Assembly (NCBI RefSeq): GCF_051020765.1
Contig: NC_134941.1
Location: 682,001 to 746,000, forward strand
Origin: Lasioglossum baleicum
Lineage: Eukaryota > Arthropoda > Insecta > Hymenoptera > Halictidae
Direction: 5' to 3'
DNA: 64,000 bases
The notes below the pieces were generated by a model. The model was not told where the DNA came from. It searched no databases and saw nothing but the letters and a program-made list of their open reading frames with translations. A program made the position numbers and the translations under genes. How positions within the stretch are numbered: the first letter of the stretch is position 1; the number at the start of each line of letters is the position of its first letter. Positions 22,274-32,800 of this stretch are shown one piece after another.

Positions 22274-22277
22274 TATA

Positions 22278-22365
22278 CAGGGTGAGTCCGAAGAAACAGA
22301 ACACCTAAATATCTCCGTTACTTTTCATTGTACAAAAAAACTTCTTAGGACAAAGTTATACATAT
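22278..22365. mobile_element. CAGGGTGAGTCC family end fragment
   Basis: About 90 bp matching the terminus of 20668-21684, again joined to its neighbour through TATA. Confidence 0.75.
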
Positions 22366-22381
22366 AAACAAGTTATGTATA

Positions 22382-22985
22382 CAGGGTGTCCCATGCAACT
22401 GCAACAGGCTGTACCTCCTAAACGGTCGGGAATAGAGGAAAATGTTATAAGATAAAGTTGAATGGCATCAGACGGTGCATACTACGCAACTAATTTTATG
22501 CACTTTTGCGCATCGGTGCATCATAAAAATGCAACTGCATTTTTTTTTTAAATGGAGACCTACATTTTTGACTGCACCAATCGATGCAGTTTGTTGTGCT
22601 CTACATAAAAGTACTAACATACTTATGCCCTAAACATTATTCGTTAGGAAGTTATCGAAGCTAAAAGTTCTCTGATTTATAATGGAACATAACGCATTGA
22701 ACTTTTAGCTTCGATAACTTCTTAATGAATAAGTTTAGGGCATAAGTATGTTAGTGCTTTTATGTAGAGCACAACAAACTGCATCGATTGGTGCAGTCAA
22801 AAATGTAGGTTGCCATTTTAAAAAAAAGTGCAGTTGCATTTTTCTGATACACCGATGCACAAAGTGCATAAAATTAGTTGCGTAGCATGCACCGTCTGAT
22901 GCCATTCAACTTTTTCTTATAACATATTCCTCTATTCCCGACCGTTTAGGAGGTACAGCCTATTCCAGTTGCGTCGGACACCCTG
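22382..22985. mobile_element. Foldback element, CAGGGTGTCCCAC family, copy 2
   Basis: Same family as 979-1611, TA-bordered, 604 bp, centre near 22690. The arms contain ATGGCATCAGACGGTGCATA and its inverse. Confidence 0.78.
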
Positions 22986-22989
22986 TATA

Positions 22990-23878
22990 GGGTGTATCAA
23001 AATGACCTGACATTTTAAATTGCGCGCTATTTTTTTTGTGGCGAACATAGAGTACTAATCTTTGACAACTGGCATCAGGAAGTATTGAGATTTAGTCATG
23101 GAGAATCACGCGATCGAGCAACGCATAGAAATTGTGAAAATTCGCTACAAAAATGGTGAAAATTTTGCAGAGACGGTTCGAAAAGTCCACACTTCGTTTG
23201 GTCATCATAACGCACCATCTCGCAACACTGTGGTGCGTTTAATCACAAAATTTGAGGATAGTGGTTCAATTCTGACCGCGAGAAAGCAGTGGCCGTCCTC
23301 GTACCGGTCGGTCGAATGAAAACATAGCCGCAGTGAGTGCGAGTGTTGACGAAAGTCCTTCCACCTCGATTCGCCATCGTGTGCTCAACAATTGAACATT
23401 TCAAGATACTCTGAGCAGCGAATTTTGACGAAAGATCTGCATTTGCATGCTTACAAGATCCAATTGACGCAAGAACTGCAGCCAGCAGACCATGCGCAGC
23501 GCCGTACATTCGCCAATTGAATATTGAAGCATCAACAAATTGATGGTGATTTTACGAAGAAAATCATCTTCAGCAATGAGGTGCATTTTCAACTTACAAT
23601 TAGTGGCTACGTAAATAAACAGAACTTTGTGAAATTCAAATTTTGTATTAAATGCACCACAGTGTTGCGAAATGGTGAGTTATGATGACCAAAAGACTTC
23701 CCGAACCGTCTCTGCAAAATTTTCACCATTATTGTAGTGAATTTTCAGAATCTCTATGCGTTGCTCGATCGTGTGATTCACCATGACGAAACCTCAATAC
23801 ATGCTGATGCCAATTGTCAAAGATTAGTACTCTATGTTCGCCACAAAAAAATGGCGCGCAATTTAAAATGTCAGTCAG
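22990..23878 (+). mobile_element. Mariner-like element with inverted 5' duplicate
   Basis: The left part (from AGGGTGTATCAAAATGACCT) contains a transposase start. The right part, 23641-23875, is an inverted copy of roughly the first 250 bp of the same element, including its coding sequence. The true 3' end and the second half of the gene are missing; the right end is cut by the foldback at 23879. Confidence 0.75.
23098..23660 (+). pseudogene. Mariner/IS630-type transposase, N-terminal half
   Basis: Begins with an ATG frame (23098-23319) whose EQRIEIVKIRYKNGENFAET segment and following helices resemble the helix-turn-helix (DUF4817-like) domain found in many insect mariner-related transposases. 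After a frame change the match continues with 'TSIRHR' and then LTKDLHLHAYKIQLTQEL, to a segment corresponding to the first catalytic box, here FSNEVHF where D would be expected (FSDE). Stops and frameshifts lie between. The second and third catalytic positions are absent because the sequence turns into the inverted 5' copy at about 23641. The enzyme would have cut and joined the element ends; this copy is dead. Confidence 0.8.
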
Positions 23879-24295
23879 TGTTTCGATCCTCTAGGATCAA
23901 TGGTTCAGGAGTTATGCTTGCTTAAAGTTGAGGAGTCTGCAGTGTTTTTGACAGGTAAGGGCGCCGCCATATTGGTTTGTAGTGACGACCGCGAGCCGCT
24001 TATCTTGCCGCCCCTCCCTCCGACCCAATGACCTACCAACTACTACCTAGCGGCTCTGCTCGATAAAGCGGCGCGCACCACTACAAACCAATATGGCGGC
24101 ACCCTTACCTGTCAAAAACACTGAAAAATGCATAACTTTAAGCAAGCATAACTCCTGAACAATTGATCCTACAGGATCGAAACTTCGACCTGCAACCGCC
24201 CCGCGTACAAATCTACTGGTTTACATACCAAATACATCATAATTTATAGGACACAGGTACAAATTTTGAGACCGGTAAAGTAAAGAGCAGCCAAA
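23879..24295. mobile_element. Foldback MITE with TTTCGATCC arms, copy 2
   Basis: Inverted arms around TGTTTCGATCCTCTAGGATC (23879) and its inverse (24164-24185); GC-rich loop 23950-24110 with ATATTGGTTTGTAGTG and its inverse. The right end reaches TTTACTTTACCGGTC in inverse. The left outer end is lost. Confidence 0.7.
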
Positions 24296-24375
24296 AAGTT
24301 CAAATCGCATAGTCAAATATTAAAAAAATTCTCGTCGTTTTAAGAGTGTCCCCATATTAATGGGAGTCACTGTAA

Positions 24376-24571
24376 CTAGAATGCAGATTTTATGCATTTA
24401 TAACAAAAATGACGAGGTGAAAATTCAAACAGTGGAAAGAGATTGAAAGAATTTATTAATATCTTACAATTTATTCAAACTATTCAAATGAAAAATAAAT
24501 CGTTATTTAGTTGCTGCGGATCTTGCAATTTATGCAAACAATCTCCATTTTACATAAATATTTGCAGTCTA
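24376..24571. mobile_element. hAT-type MITE, copy 4 (diverged)
   Basis: Ends TAGAATGCAGATTTTATGC and inverse AAATATTTGCAGTCTA. The flanking bases do not form a clear 8-bp duplication. Confidence 0.6.
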
Positions 24572-24644
24572 GTAATAGCATTCTACGTACGTAGCCTTTT
24601 TCTGAGCATATTTGATATACAAAATTATACATATGTATACAGTA

Positions 24645-26967
24645 GGGTGGCCCTAAGCTATACTTGGCGAAAAATTTTTGTCGAGATACAAAGCACGACG
24701 CCCCCCTGAATGGTTCCTTTTGGTGAAAAAAAATTTGTGCAAAGTTTGAGATCGATCGGAAACAAGGATCACGTGGCGCATTTAAGTTGAAAATTTTGAA
24801 ATTCATCGTAACTATGAAGTATTATATATCGTTGGATTTGTAATTTTTTTCTAAATAAGAATATGGAAAAATTATATGACCTTAATTGAAAAAAAAATAA
24901 CGATGACCTTGAAATTTCGAAAATTTGATTTTCAAAAAAAATTTCTTTTATGCCATTATATTTACCATATTGAACAGTGCAACTTTTTCCTCTGACATTT
25001 TTTCGTATAACCACAAATAACAGAGATATGTAATTTTATATTGTACTATTGTACTATATACATATGTGAATGAATATTTTGAATATATTCTACAGAATAG
25101 TAATAAGGAACTATTTCTTATATTCTAATATAAGACTATCCGCTTTTAGGATGGGAAGGACAGAGCGGGTCACCAAATTGTACGCCGATCAACGGTGAAG
25201 CCGCTCGCCAAGAATGCATTTTATTAAATGAACAGACAAACAATACAAAACCTAGAGAGAGAATCCAAACTTGACAACAGTCACTGGAAGAACGGGTCCT
25301 CAGACCCGAAGTGGCTGTGAGGACCCGCGCTGCCAGCGTATTTGATGACGCTACCCCTCTGGATGTTTCCTGAGAGGGAGGTAGCTGTGTGGTTCGCCTG
25401 TGCTGCGGACCCTCGACGTTCGATTTACATGTTTTTCGTTATTGTCGTTTTCGTTGCGTCAGGATATTGCTGGCGGTAATCTTTTACCATTTGCAGTACC
25501 AACTGCTTTTCTTCCTCATTGCGAGCTAAAATTTGATTATAATCCTGCATTAGCTTAACGGCTCTTTCTGCCGAATCATTGACCAGTGACCACAGGTAAA
25601 GCCTTAACTATATCTAAACCTATTATAGTTTGTAAGATTCTTCATCTTGCCAAACTATTGGATATTTTTTAAAAAACTCTGTCGATATATTAAATCTGAA
25701 TGAAATGTCCTCTTCCATGTAATCGGTCACATTAGTTGGTAAAATGACGAATTTTTTATAATAATCGCCGCTACTAGTATTGCTCAACGCCTGCACCATT
25801 CGTTTTTTGTTTCTATCGAAACGTCATTATCAAAGAATGATAACGCAGCATTCTCTGGTGTTAAATACCATAAGTGTCTGCAAAATTTATCTAACGTTAT
25901 ATGACTGATATCCTTATCTATTTCCTTATACTTATACATATAAGGATTTTATAAAAATCAAATCCAGCTGCGGAGCCTTCGTCGGGAGAGGAGCTTCTAT
26001 CCATGCTTTCAAATATACATTTGCGATAAATATACAAATGTCGCGAATTCCATTTTTCTCCTCCTCGCTTAATTCGAATTCTTCGCGAAATAAAAATATT
26101 TTCAAGCAATAAATACCTTTCGCCATCCACTGAGCATGATGGTAAGCTCCAGGAGCTCTAAAATGATATTCGGAAAAGGTATTACCTAAAAATAGTAATA
26201 CGAGTTCAATAAACTCGCGATAGTCTTCTCGTGGATGACGTATTTGCAGAGACTGTTTCGCAAAATTGATTAGCTCTGGAACATTTTTTATCTTTTGAAT
26301 CACCAGCGCATCTTCCACTCCAGAGTGGAAGTTTAATTTGTTTACGTTGGGCCACGCTTGCTGGAAGCGTTTAAAAATCGGAATATTTGGACCCGTAGAT
26401 TTGGACATCTTTTTGTCAGAAACAGATCTTAAAATAATTTCATAAATATGATGTCCTTCCCATCCTAAAAGCGGATAGTCTTATATTAGAATATAAGAAA
26501 TAGTTCCTTATTACTATTCTGTAGAATATATTCAAAATATTCATTCACATATGTATATAGTACAATAGTACAATATAAAATTACATATCTCTGTTATTTG
26601 TGGTTATACGAAAAAATGTCAGAGGAAAAAGTTGCACTGTTCAATATGGTAAATATAATGGCATAAAAGAATTTTTTTTTGAAAATCAAATTTTCGAAAT
26701 TTCAAGGTCATCGTTATTTTTTTTTTAATTAAGGTCATATAATTTTTCCATATTCTTATTTAGAAAAAAATTACAAATCCAACGATATATAATACTTCAT
26801 AGTTACGATTTTCGAAAGAAAATTTTCAAAATTTTCAATTTAAATGTGCTACGTGATCCTTTTTTCCGATCGATCTCAAATTTTGCACAAATTTTTTTCT
26901 CACCAAAAGGAAACATTCTGGGGGGCGTCGTGAAAAAAATTCGTTGGTCAAAAAATAAGGGCCACCC
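24645..26967. mobile_element. Foldback element carrying gene-like cargo
   Basis: TA-bordered (24643-24644, 26968-26969), ends GGGTGGCCCT and inverse. The arms 24645-25162 and 26452-26967 are about 515 bp each and closely inverted. Between them lie 1289 bp (25163-26451) that are not inverted and hold a broken gene on the minus strand. Arm sequence also occurs alone at 57700-58100, and related ends occur near 35160 and 36540. The right end abuts the next element through TATA. Confidence 0.75.
25425..26408 (-). pseudogene. Uncharacterised gene remnant, foldback cargo
   Basis: The longest open part (26408 down to 25932, 158 codons, ATG start) has a FRAPGAYHHAQWMAKGIYCL segment. After a frame change it continues with RHLWYLTPENAALSFFD. 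A third frame follows with 'DYYKKFVILPTNVTDYMEED'. A fourth (about 25598-25425) has LVNDSAERAVKLMQDYNQ, a charged EEEKQ stretch and an ending near the boundary. Together these resemble the C-terminal 300 or so residues of an uncharacterised protein family that I recall from aphid and cnidarian genomes; I cannot name it and assign no function. Several stops and frame changes make it a pseudogene. It could be a transposase of an unrecognised group or a captured gene. Confidence 0.6.
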
Positions 26968-27332
26968 TAGTATACAGGGTGTGTCCGTTAAGTTATGTCA
27001 CCATTTTTTAGGCATTTCCTTTAGGCAATTAAAAATGTTTTAGACAAAAGTTTCTCAGTACTTGGTGAGCTACATGTTCGCATATTCTTGAATCTGAAAA
27101 AATGCATTTTACGTAAAAAAGTAAAGGTCACCTTGACTTTTTTAAATGGCACCACATGCTTTGGACATCATGGAATTGTTTCTGACATCGAGACGAATTC
27201 AACAGTGTATTACACTATGATCTTGAAATGACCTCAAACTCGGAAATATTGTGCAAACGTAATTTTAATGAAAAATTATTTCTTACAATATAAATAAAGT
27301 TACATCAGATGTTCGAACTGCGATCCATCTTC

Positions 27333-27505
27333 TACGATACAGAGCTCCGCTCTTTCTTCTTATGCGATTTCGAAGTTCTTGAACATTATTGATTGCTGTA
27401 GCGCATACAACAGATTGCAGATATCCCCAAAGATAAAAATCCAACGGAGACAGATCTGGAGAACGCTGTGGCCAACGAATTAGATTATACGTTCCTATCC
27501 AACGA
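27333..27505 (-). pseudogene. Mariner-like transposase, C-terminal fragment
   Basis: The minus strand reads RWIGTYNLIRWPQRSPDLSP and then LDFYLWGYLQSVVCA, followed by a segment like 'NNVQELRNRI'. The SPD aspartate corresponds to the third catalytic position of mariner/IS630 enzymes, and the 'LDFxLWGYLK' pattern is typical of the insect group with a DUF4817-like N-terminus. Only about 57 codons remain; the first two catalytic residues are absent. Confidence 0.8.
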
Positions 27506-27616
27506 TTTCTAAACTAAAAAAAAAAGAAAAAATAATACAAAAATCTAATACAAAGAACGGAGTTCTGTATCATAGAAAGTGGATCGCAGTTCGAACATCT
27601 GATGTAACTTGATTTA

Positions 27617-29219
27617 CAGTAAGGAGCGAAACTGAACCAATAACCACAAGTTTTGTATAAATCATTATTTCTTGCTAGGAATATAGAAGAATAACAAAAA
27701 ATCAACATTATCATTATTTTTACCATAGTTAGAAGTAACTTAAGAAGTTTTTTTCAATACTTAATGTCTCCTCGTTTAGCAATGACAACAAAAATAGATT
27801 GACTCGGTTTTGCACCGGTCCCTACAAAAAATGTTTACGTGAAATGTTCTCGTAGTATGTTTAGATCTAGCACTTTGGTATGTTTACAAACTACTAGTCT
27901 ACGTCTTAACACTCAGTTCTTCGCAATCAGTCGAACGGAAAAGCACGCAAGTGAAGTAAGAATAAATATGAAGTCAATTGCTCCAAATTGTGTAAAAAAA
28001 GTCATTTCTCTTTTGAATGACGGCTTGTCAACACGTCAGACAGCGAAAACTTGCAGTGTTAGTCAATCGACAGTGCAGAGAATAGAAAAAAATACTGTAA
28101 AAGTACATTATTAAATGTTGGAGGAAGACCAAAAATATTATCACCGCAGGATGAACGGAGGATTATACGGTTTGTCACATCTGGTGAAGCTTCAAGTTCC
28201 ATTATGGCTGCAAAATTATTAAAAGAAGATACGAATATACAAATAAGTCAGTGGACAGCACGAAGAACCCTCAAAGGAGCTGAGTTTAGAAGCATTAGGA
28301 AAATAAAGGAGTCAATGTTATCGTAAAAAAATATTAAATGTCGTTTGGAATTTGCTACAAAATATCAAAACTGAACAACTACCGACTGGGAACGGGTTAT
28401 TTGGTCAGACGAGACCAAAATTAACAGAATTTGTTCGGATGGAATGTCTTGGTGCTGGATTCGTAAAAATGAAAGGCTTAAACCACGACATGTGAAACAA
28501 ACGTTAAAGCATGGAGGCGGATCCCTAATGTTCTTGGGGTGCCTAACAGCATTTGGCGTTGGATCACTGCACCGAATTAATGACACCATGAATCAGTACA
28601 TGTACAAGGATATTTTACAAGATCATCTCATAGATGCTGTTGAAAATATGCCTTTTGAAGAAAAAAATGTAATTTTCATGCATGACCGAGACCCTAAGCA
28701 CACTGCTAAAAGTGTAAAAAATTGGCTCAGTACTAAAAAATTTTCTGTTCTGGATTGGCCTGCACAGAGCCCCGACCTCAACCCCATAGAGAATCTATGG
28801 GGTTTACTAAAAAGATGACTTCGGGATTTATATGACTTCCAACCAACTTCAATCACAAAATGATAGAATTCAAGAACAGTGGGAACAAATATCTCCGGAT
28901 TATTGCAAAAAATTAGTAGAAAGTATGCCAAAGCGAATTAGTGCAGTTTTACCAGCACAAGGGTTGTGGACGAAATATTAAAAATAAATAATATATTAAA
29001 TACTGCCAAGTATTGGACGTGGTGCAAAACCGAGTCAATCTATTTTTGTTGTTATTGCTAAACGAGGAGGAGGAATTATTGAAAAAAATTTTTTAAGTTA
29101 CTTCTAACTATGATAAAAATAATTATAATGTTGACTTTTTGTTATTCTTCTATATTCCTAGCAATAAACAATGATTTATACAAAACTTTTTGTTATTGGT
29201 TCAGTTTCGCTCCTTACTG
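27617..29219 (+). mobile_element. Tc1 transposon (1603 bp)
   Basis: Full-length by its ends: CAGTAAGGAGCGAAACTGAA and exact inverse, TA at 27615-27616 and 29220-29221. It lies in the right arm of the 26975-29536 element; the uninterrupted left arm shows the same target around TTATATTGTAAG. Near-complete ends with a frame-broken gene suggest moderate age. Confidence 0.9.
27968..28981 (+). pseudogene. Tc1-type (DD34E) transposase, inactivated
   Basis: Starts MKSIAPNCVKKVISLLNDGL, the first helix-turn-helix of the paired-like DNA-binding domain (about 27968-28100), then loses frame near 28095 in an A-run. Further on are GGRPKILSPQDERRI and an in-frame TAA near 28324. The catalytic boxes are WSDETK (near 28405), HDRDPKHTA (near 28680) and DLNPIENLW (near 28780). 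Counting from the second D gives 34 residues to the E, so DD34E. A TGA follows at KR* (28816-28818), and the usual C-terminus 'YCKKLVESMPKRI' is still visible near 28905-28940. All three catalytic residues survive but at least two stops and two frameshifts kill it. Confidence 0.9.
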
Positions 29220-29708
29220 TATAATGTAAGAAATAATTCTTCATTAAAATTACGTTTCCACAAAATTTTCATGTTTGTGGTCATTTCAAGGTCATAGTAT
29301 AGTACACAGTTAAATTCGTCTCGACGTCAGATACAATCCTATGTCGAAAACATATGATGCCATTTAAAAAAGTCAAGGTGACCTTTAATTTTTAACGTAA
29401 AAAGAATTTTTTCAGATTTAAAAATATGCGAACATGTAGCTCACCAAGTACTGAGAAACTTTTGTCTAAAACATTTTTTAATTACACCACTGGAAATGCC
29501 AAAAAAATGGTGACATAACTTAACGGACACACCCTGTATAATATGTATAACATATGAAAAATGCTGTCAATACTTGTTCACAGCATACACTATTGATTTA
29601 AAAATTTCAGATCATGGAATTATTGTTTTACATTGAATGAAACATAAATTCCGAATGAAACCAATGAATTAAGTTTTGTGCATTATTATTAAACGATGCA
29701 CTAAACTT

Positions 29709-29871
29709 TAGTCCATCAGAGTCCATAACTGTGTCGCGCATCTCGGAAGTCGGTGAGGTGGCGCTGGGTGGTGGGCTGTACATAAGCTGTACATTGGGAA
29801 GGGGGCGGATGGAGTGGGAGATGCGCAAGAACGAACGAAAACCGGTTCGTCCGCAATTATGGACTCTGATG
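29709..29871. repeat. Short inverted-repeat segment
   Basis: CCATCAGAGTCCATAA and its inverse stand 163 bp apart, with a second pair GCGCATCTC/GAGATGCGC inside. The interior is GC-rich. Possibly a small MITE; no duplication seen. Confidence 0.5.
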
Positions 29872-29906
29872 GAACCGACTTTAGACTCTCATTATTAACT
29901 CTTTAA

Positions 29907-30118
29907 CACTAAACCTACCAAGCACTAAAATCGATTCAAATATTTATTTTACGTGACAAAAATGACAAAACTGTATTTGCTTGGATTGTGCACTTTTATT
30001 CTGTATGTCCTGGAACAAATAAATGAAACATTTCCCATAGAAGTAGCTGTATAATGTTAGTAGTTGTAAAATAAAAAATATGAAACCGGTCATTTGACCG
30101 GCAGTGGTAGGTTTAGTG
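29907..30118. mobile_element. piggyBac-like MITE, CACTAAACC ends
   Basis: 212 bp, TTAA at 29903-29906 and 30119-30122, ends CACTAAACCTACC and exact inverse. Contains CCGGTCATTTGACCGG next to the right end, also present near the right end of the following element. Confidence 0.8.
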
Positions 30119-30483
30119 TTAAAGATCGCATTACAGAGGAAGCCTTGAGCCATGAATTGCAATTTTCGAAAAAAATGTAGTGAACTACATAATTGCTCTA
30201 ACTTCTCAAAAAAGTTCAAATTGTATGGTCCAATATTAAAACAGTTATCGTTTTTTTAACACTAACCGGACTGGGTACAAAATGATTGCATTTATATCAA
30301 ATGATACGGCACAAGTTCGTGCCCGAATTGAAAATAAAATTCAATGGTTCAATTTTAAAGATTTGCTTAATGATTGGTTAAATTATAATTGAAAAATAGT
30401 TAAATTTTCTACAATTAGAAAAGAATGGTGACTATATGTATAATTGATTAATAAGGTTGCATTCTTTAAAATTGAACCATTGA

Positions 30484-31405
30484 ATTTTATAACAAGATTT
30501 TTTAATAATTTCGGCGCACCGGTTCGATCAATTGTTATAATATAACCACTATTTGCAAATTTTCGCAATATCTTTATTTCAACGTTTCGATCTTATTTTA
30601 GAAACGCGTATTAGAGAACACAAACACAATATTTTCCTTAATCCAGCGCAACACACTGCAATGCCGAAACATTCAATCGAATATGACTTTGAGAATGTAA
30701 AAGTTATTGACCATGAAGCACATCAGAAGATACTATTAGAAACAATTCATATGATTAAACATCGTAGCGTAAATCTAAGGTACGAAACACCTAAAATACA
30801 TGAATATTACGCAACATTACTGAACCAGGAATGCTATATGATGAATTTTTCTAAACAATTCCTTATACAGCTTCTTACTTTGCATCAACCTCTACATACA
30901 CACAGCTGTGTGTAAAATAAAGTAAACTTGAATGTTAATTTAGGAATACCATATTCAATATGCTATAAGAGCAGTGAAAGGAAGGTTATAATGACAATGT
31001 TTGTTTTGAATTTACCGCCAAATATCGATCACCAACCGAGCGATCAATAATACGACAGTTTCGTTTCTATATGTCATCACGTTACCTCATTACCATATGA
31101 ATACATACTGTCTTAGCATCAACACGTGTTCTGTTAAAGGTTATATTATGAAAAATTATTTTTTATTGCACTAAGCAAGTAAGTAACGGTTGTTCTTCTT
31201 GTTTTAAATTCACACAATTTGAAATATAGTATTAATTATTGTATTAATTTACAGACGCAATTCTTAAAAATTTTCTTGTGAGAATGATCCAAAATAAGAT
31301 CGAAACGTTGAAATAAAGATATTGTGAAAATTTGCAAATAGTGGTTATACATATATAACAATTGAACGAACCGGTGCGCCGAAATCATTAAAAAATCTTG
31401 TTAGC
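30484..31405 (+). mobile_element. Penelope-like element fragment, inverted ends
   Basis: About 100 bp at each end (around 30490-30595 and 31285-31400) are inverted copies containing CGGCGCACCGGTTCG and CAATATCTTTATTTCAACG. A 'cgaaacgttgaaataaa' phrase next to the 3' end is characteristic of Penelope-like elements as I know them. Between them is a coding remnant. Confidence 0.65.
30600..30915 (+). pseudogene. Penelope-like element, GIY-YIG C-terminal piece
   Basis: The frame reads TRIREHKHNIFLNPAQHTAM and then 'KHSIEYDFENVKVIDHE' and 'LLETIHMIKHRSVNLRYET', matching the region after the GIY-YIG core of Penelope-like reverse-transcriptase proteins (R-x-x-EH, then 'H-x-FDWDNVKIL' and 'SEMIHI' patterns). 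The reverse transcriptase and the GIY and YIG residues are absent. Truncated retroelement remnant. Confidence 0.7.
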
Positions 31406-31619
31406 TACAATCTACGATCGACATAAGGAAACATTTATTGAATTTTATTTTCAAATCAGGCACATGAACTTATGCAATCATCTAATATATATATTGTTTT
31501 ATAAAAATTACAAGACTGAATTTATTTAGATTGTTCACAATTTTTATAATAACACATGCTGGAATAAAGAAATTTATTAAATAATTTCTGATGGAAGCAC
31601 ATCTCTATAATTTCAATAA

Positions 31620-32683
31620 CACTGTCCAACAGCCAAAAAGTATTTCGATTCCCACTATGCGATTCTGGTAGAGTTTTCCGCGCTGATTCCGAATCTGGTT
31701 TTAATTTTTTTCCTATACGTCCAGTTTTTGAGAAAATGGAGTTTGAAAAAAAGACATATTTTTCAACTTTAAACAAATATTGCGATGTTATTATAAAAGA
31801 TATTGAATTGTTCTTTACAGCAAAAGATTCTATAGACTTTCCCGAATACAGTGATATCCAATATTAATACATTATGATTGTTTAAACGTGTTTAAACAAT
31901 GATTAAAGACGGAGATGCACCACTTTTGCACCAATTTTTGCGGATATTTTCGAATTTATCTCAAAAAATAAGGGTCCAGCGAAAAATTGAACTATACCAC
32001 GCGAAAGAGCAGACTTTTATCTTGAGAAACCCCCTGTGAAGTTTGCATGTTCAGCGTTTTTTTCGAACCAGAAAGCTAAATATCTTCGCGCGACATGAGT
32101 TTCCGCCAGTGGCGCTCGGGACGGGATATGGCGCAGCGACGGGATACGGAGCGGCGAACGACCGTTCTGGTGGTGAGCGCCACTGGTGACAACTCATGTC
32201 AGGCGAAGATGTTTTGCTTTCTGGTTCGAAGAAAACGTCGACCATGCAAACTTCACAGGGGGGTTTCTCAAGATAAAAGTCTGCTCTTTCGCGTGGTATA
32301 GTTCAATTTTTCGCTGGACCCTTATTTTTTCAGATAAATTCGAAAATATCCGCAAAAATTGGTGCAAAAGTGGTGCATCTCCGTCTTTAATGATCGTTTA
32401 AACATGTTTAAACAATCATAATGTATTAATATTGGATATCACTGTATTCGGGAAAGTCTATAGAATCTTTTGCTGTAAAGAACAATTCAATATCTTTTAT
32501 AATAACATCGCAATATTTGTTTAAAGTTGAAAAATATGTCTTTTTTTCAAACTCCATTTTCTCAAAAACTGGACGTATAGGAAAAAAATTAAAACCAGAT
32601 TCGGAATCAGCGCGGAAAACTCTACCAGAATCGCATAGTGGGAATCGGAATACTTTTAAAAAGTTGAAATTTGTTGGACAGTG
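31620..32683. mobile_element. CACTGTCC foldback family, copy B
   Basis: 1064 bp, flanked by TAA (31617-31619, 32684-32686). Very similar to copy E (49207-50270), which has the same total length; both carry the variant GTTTAAACGTGTTTAAAC in the left arm. GC-rich core at 32095-32195. Confidence 0.85.
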
Positions 32684-32756
32684 TAATTAGAAAATAAAGA
32701 ATGTGAAAGCAGAGTCATTTGACCGGTCGTGGTACAGTTAACGTTAAAAGCGTCCG

Positions 32757-32761
<5 letters not shown>

Positions 32762-32797
<36 letters not shown>
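32762..32797. repeat. (TA)n microsatellite
   Basis: About 18 TA units immediately after the piggyBac-like element. Confidence 0.95.

Positions 32798-32799
<2 letters not shown>

Positions 32800-32800
<1 letters not shown>

Larger units (their letters stand above)
26975..29536. mobile_element. Mariner-like foldback, CAGGGTGTGTCC family
   Basis: Ends CAGGGTGTGTCCGTTAAG and inverse with TA borders (26973-26974, 29537-29538). Left arm 26975-27345; right arm 27565-27612 continued at 29222-29536, because a Tc1 element interrupts it. The middle (27345-27565) encodes the end of a mariner-like transposase on the minus strand, tying CAGGGTG ends to that enzyme family. Confidence 0.8.
30260..32743. mobile_element. 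piggyBac-like element, composite
   Basis: TTAA at 30256-30259 and 32744-32747. Inner subterminal arms GAATTGAAAATAAAATTCAA (30327) and inverse (31435-31460) pair. The right end shares the TTTGACCGG segment with 29907-30118. It contains a Penelope-like fragment (30484-31405) and a CACTGTCC element (31620-32683). Confidence 0.55.
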
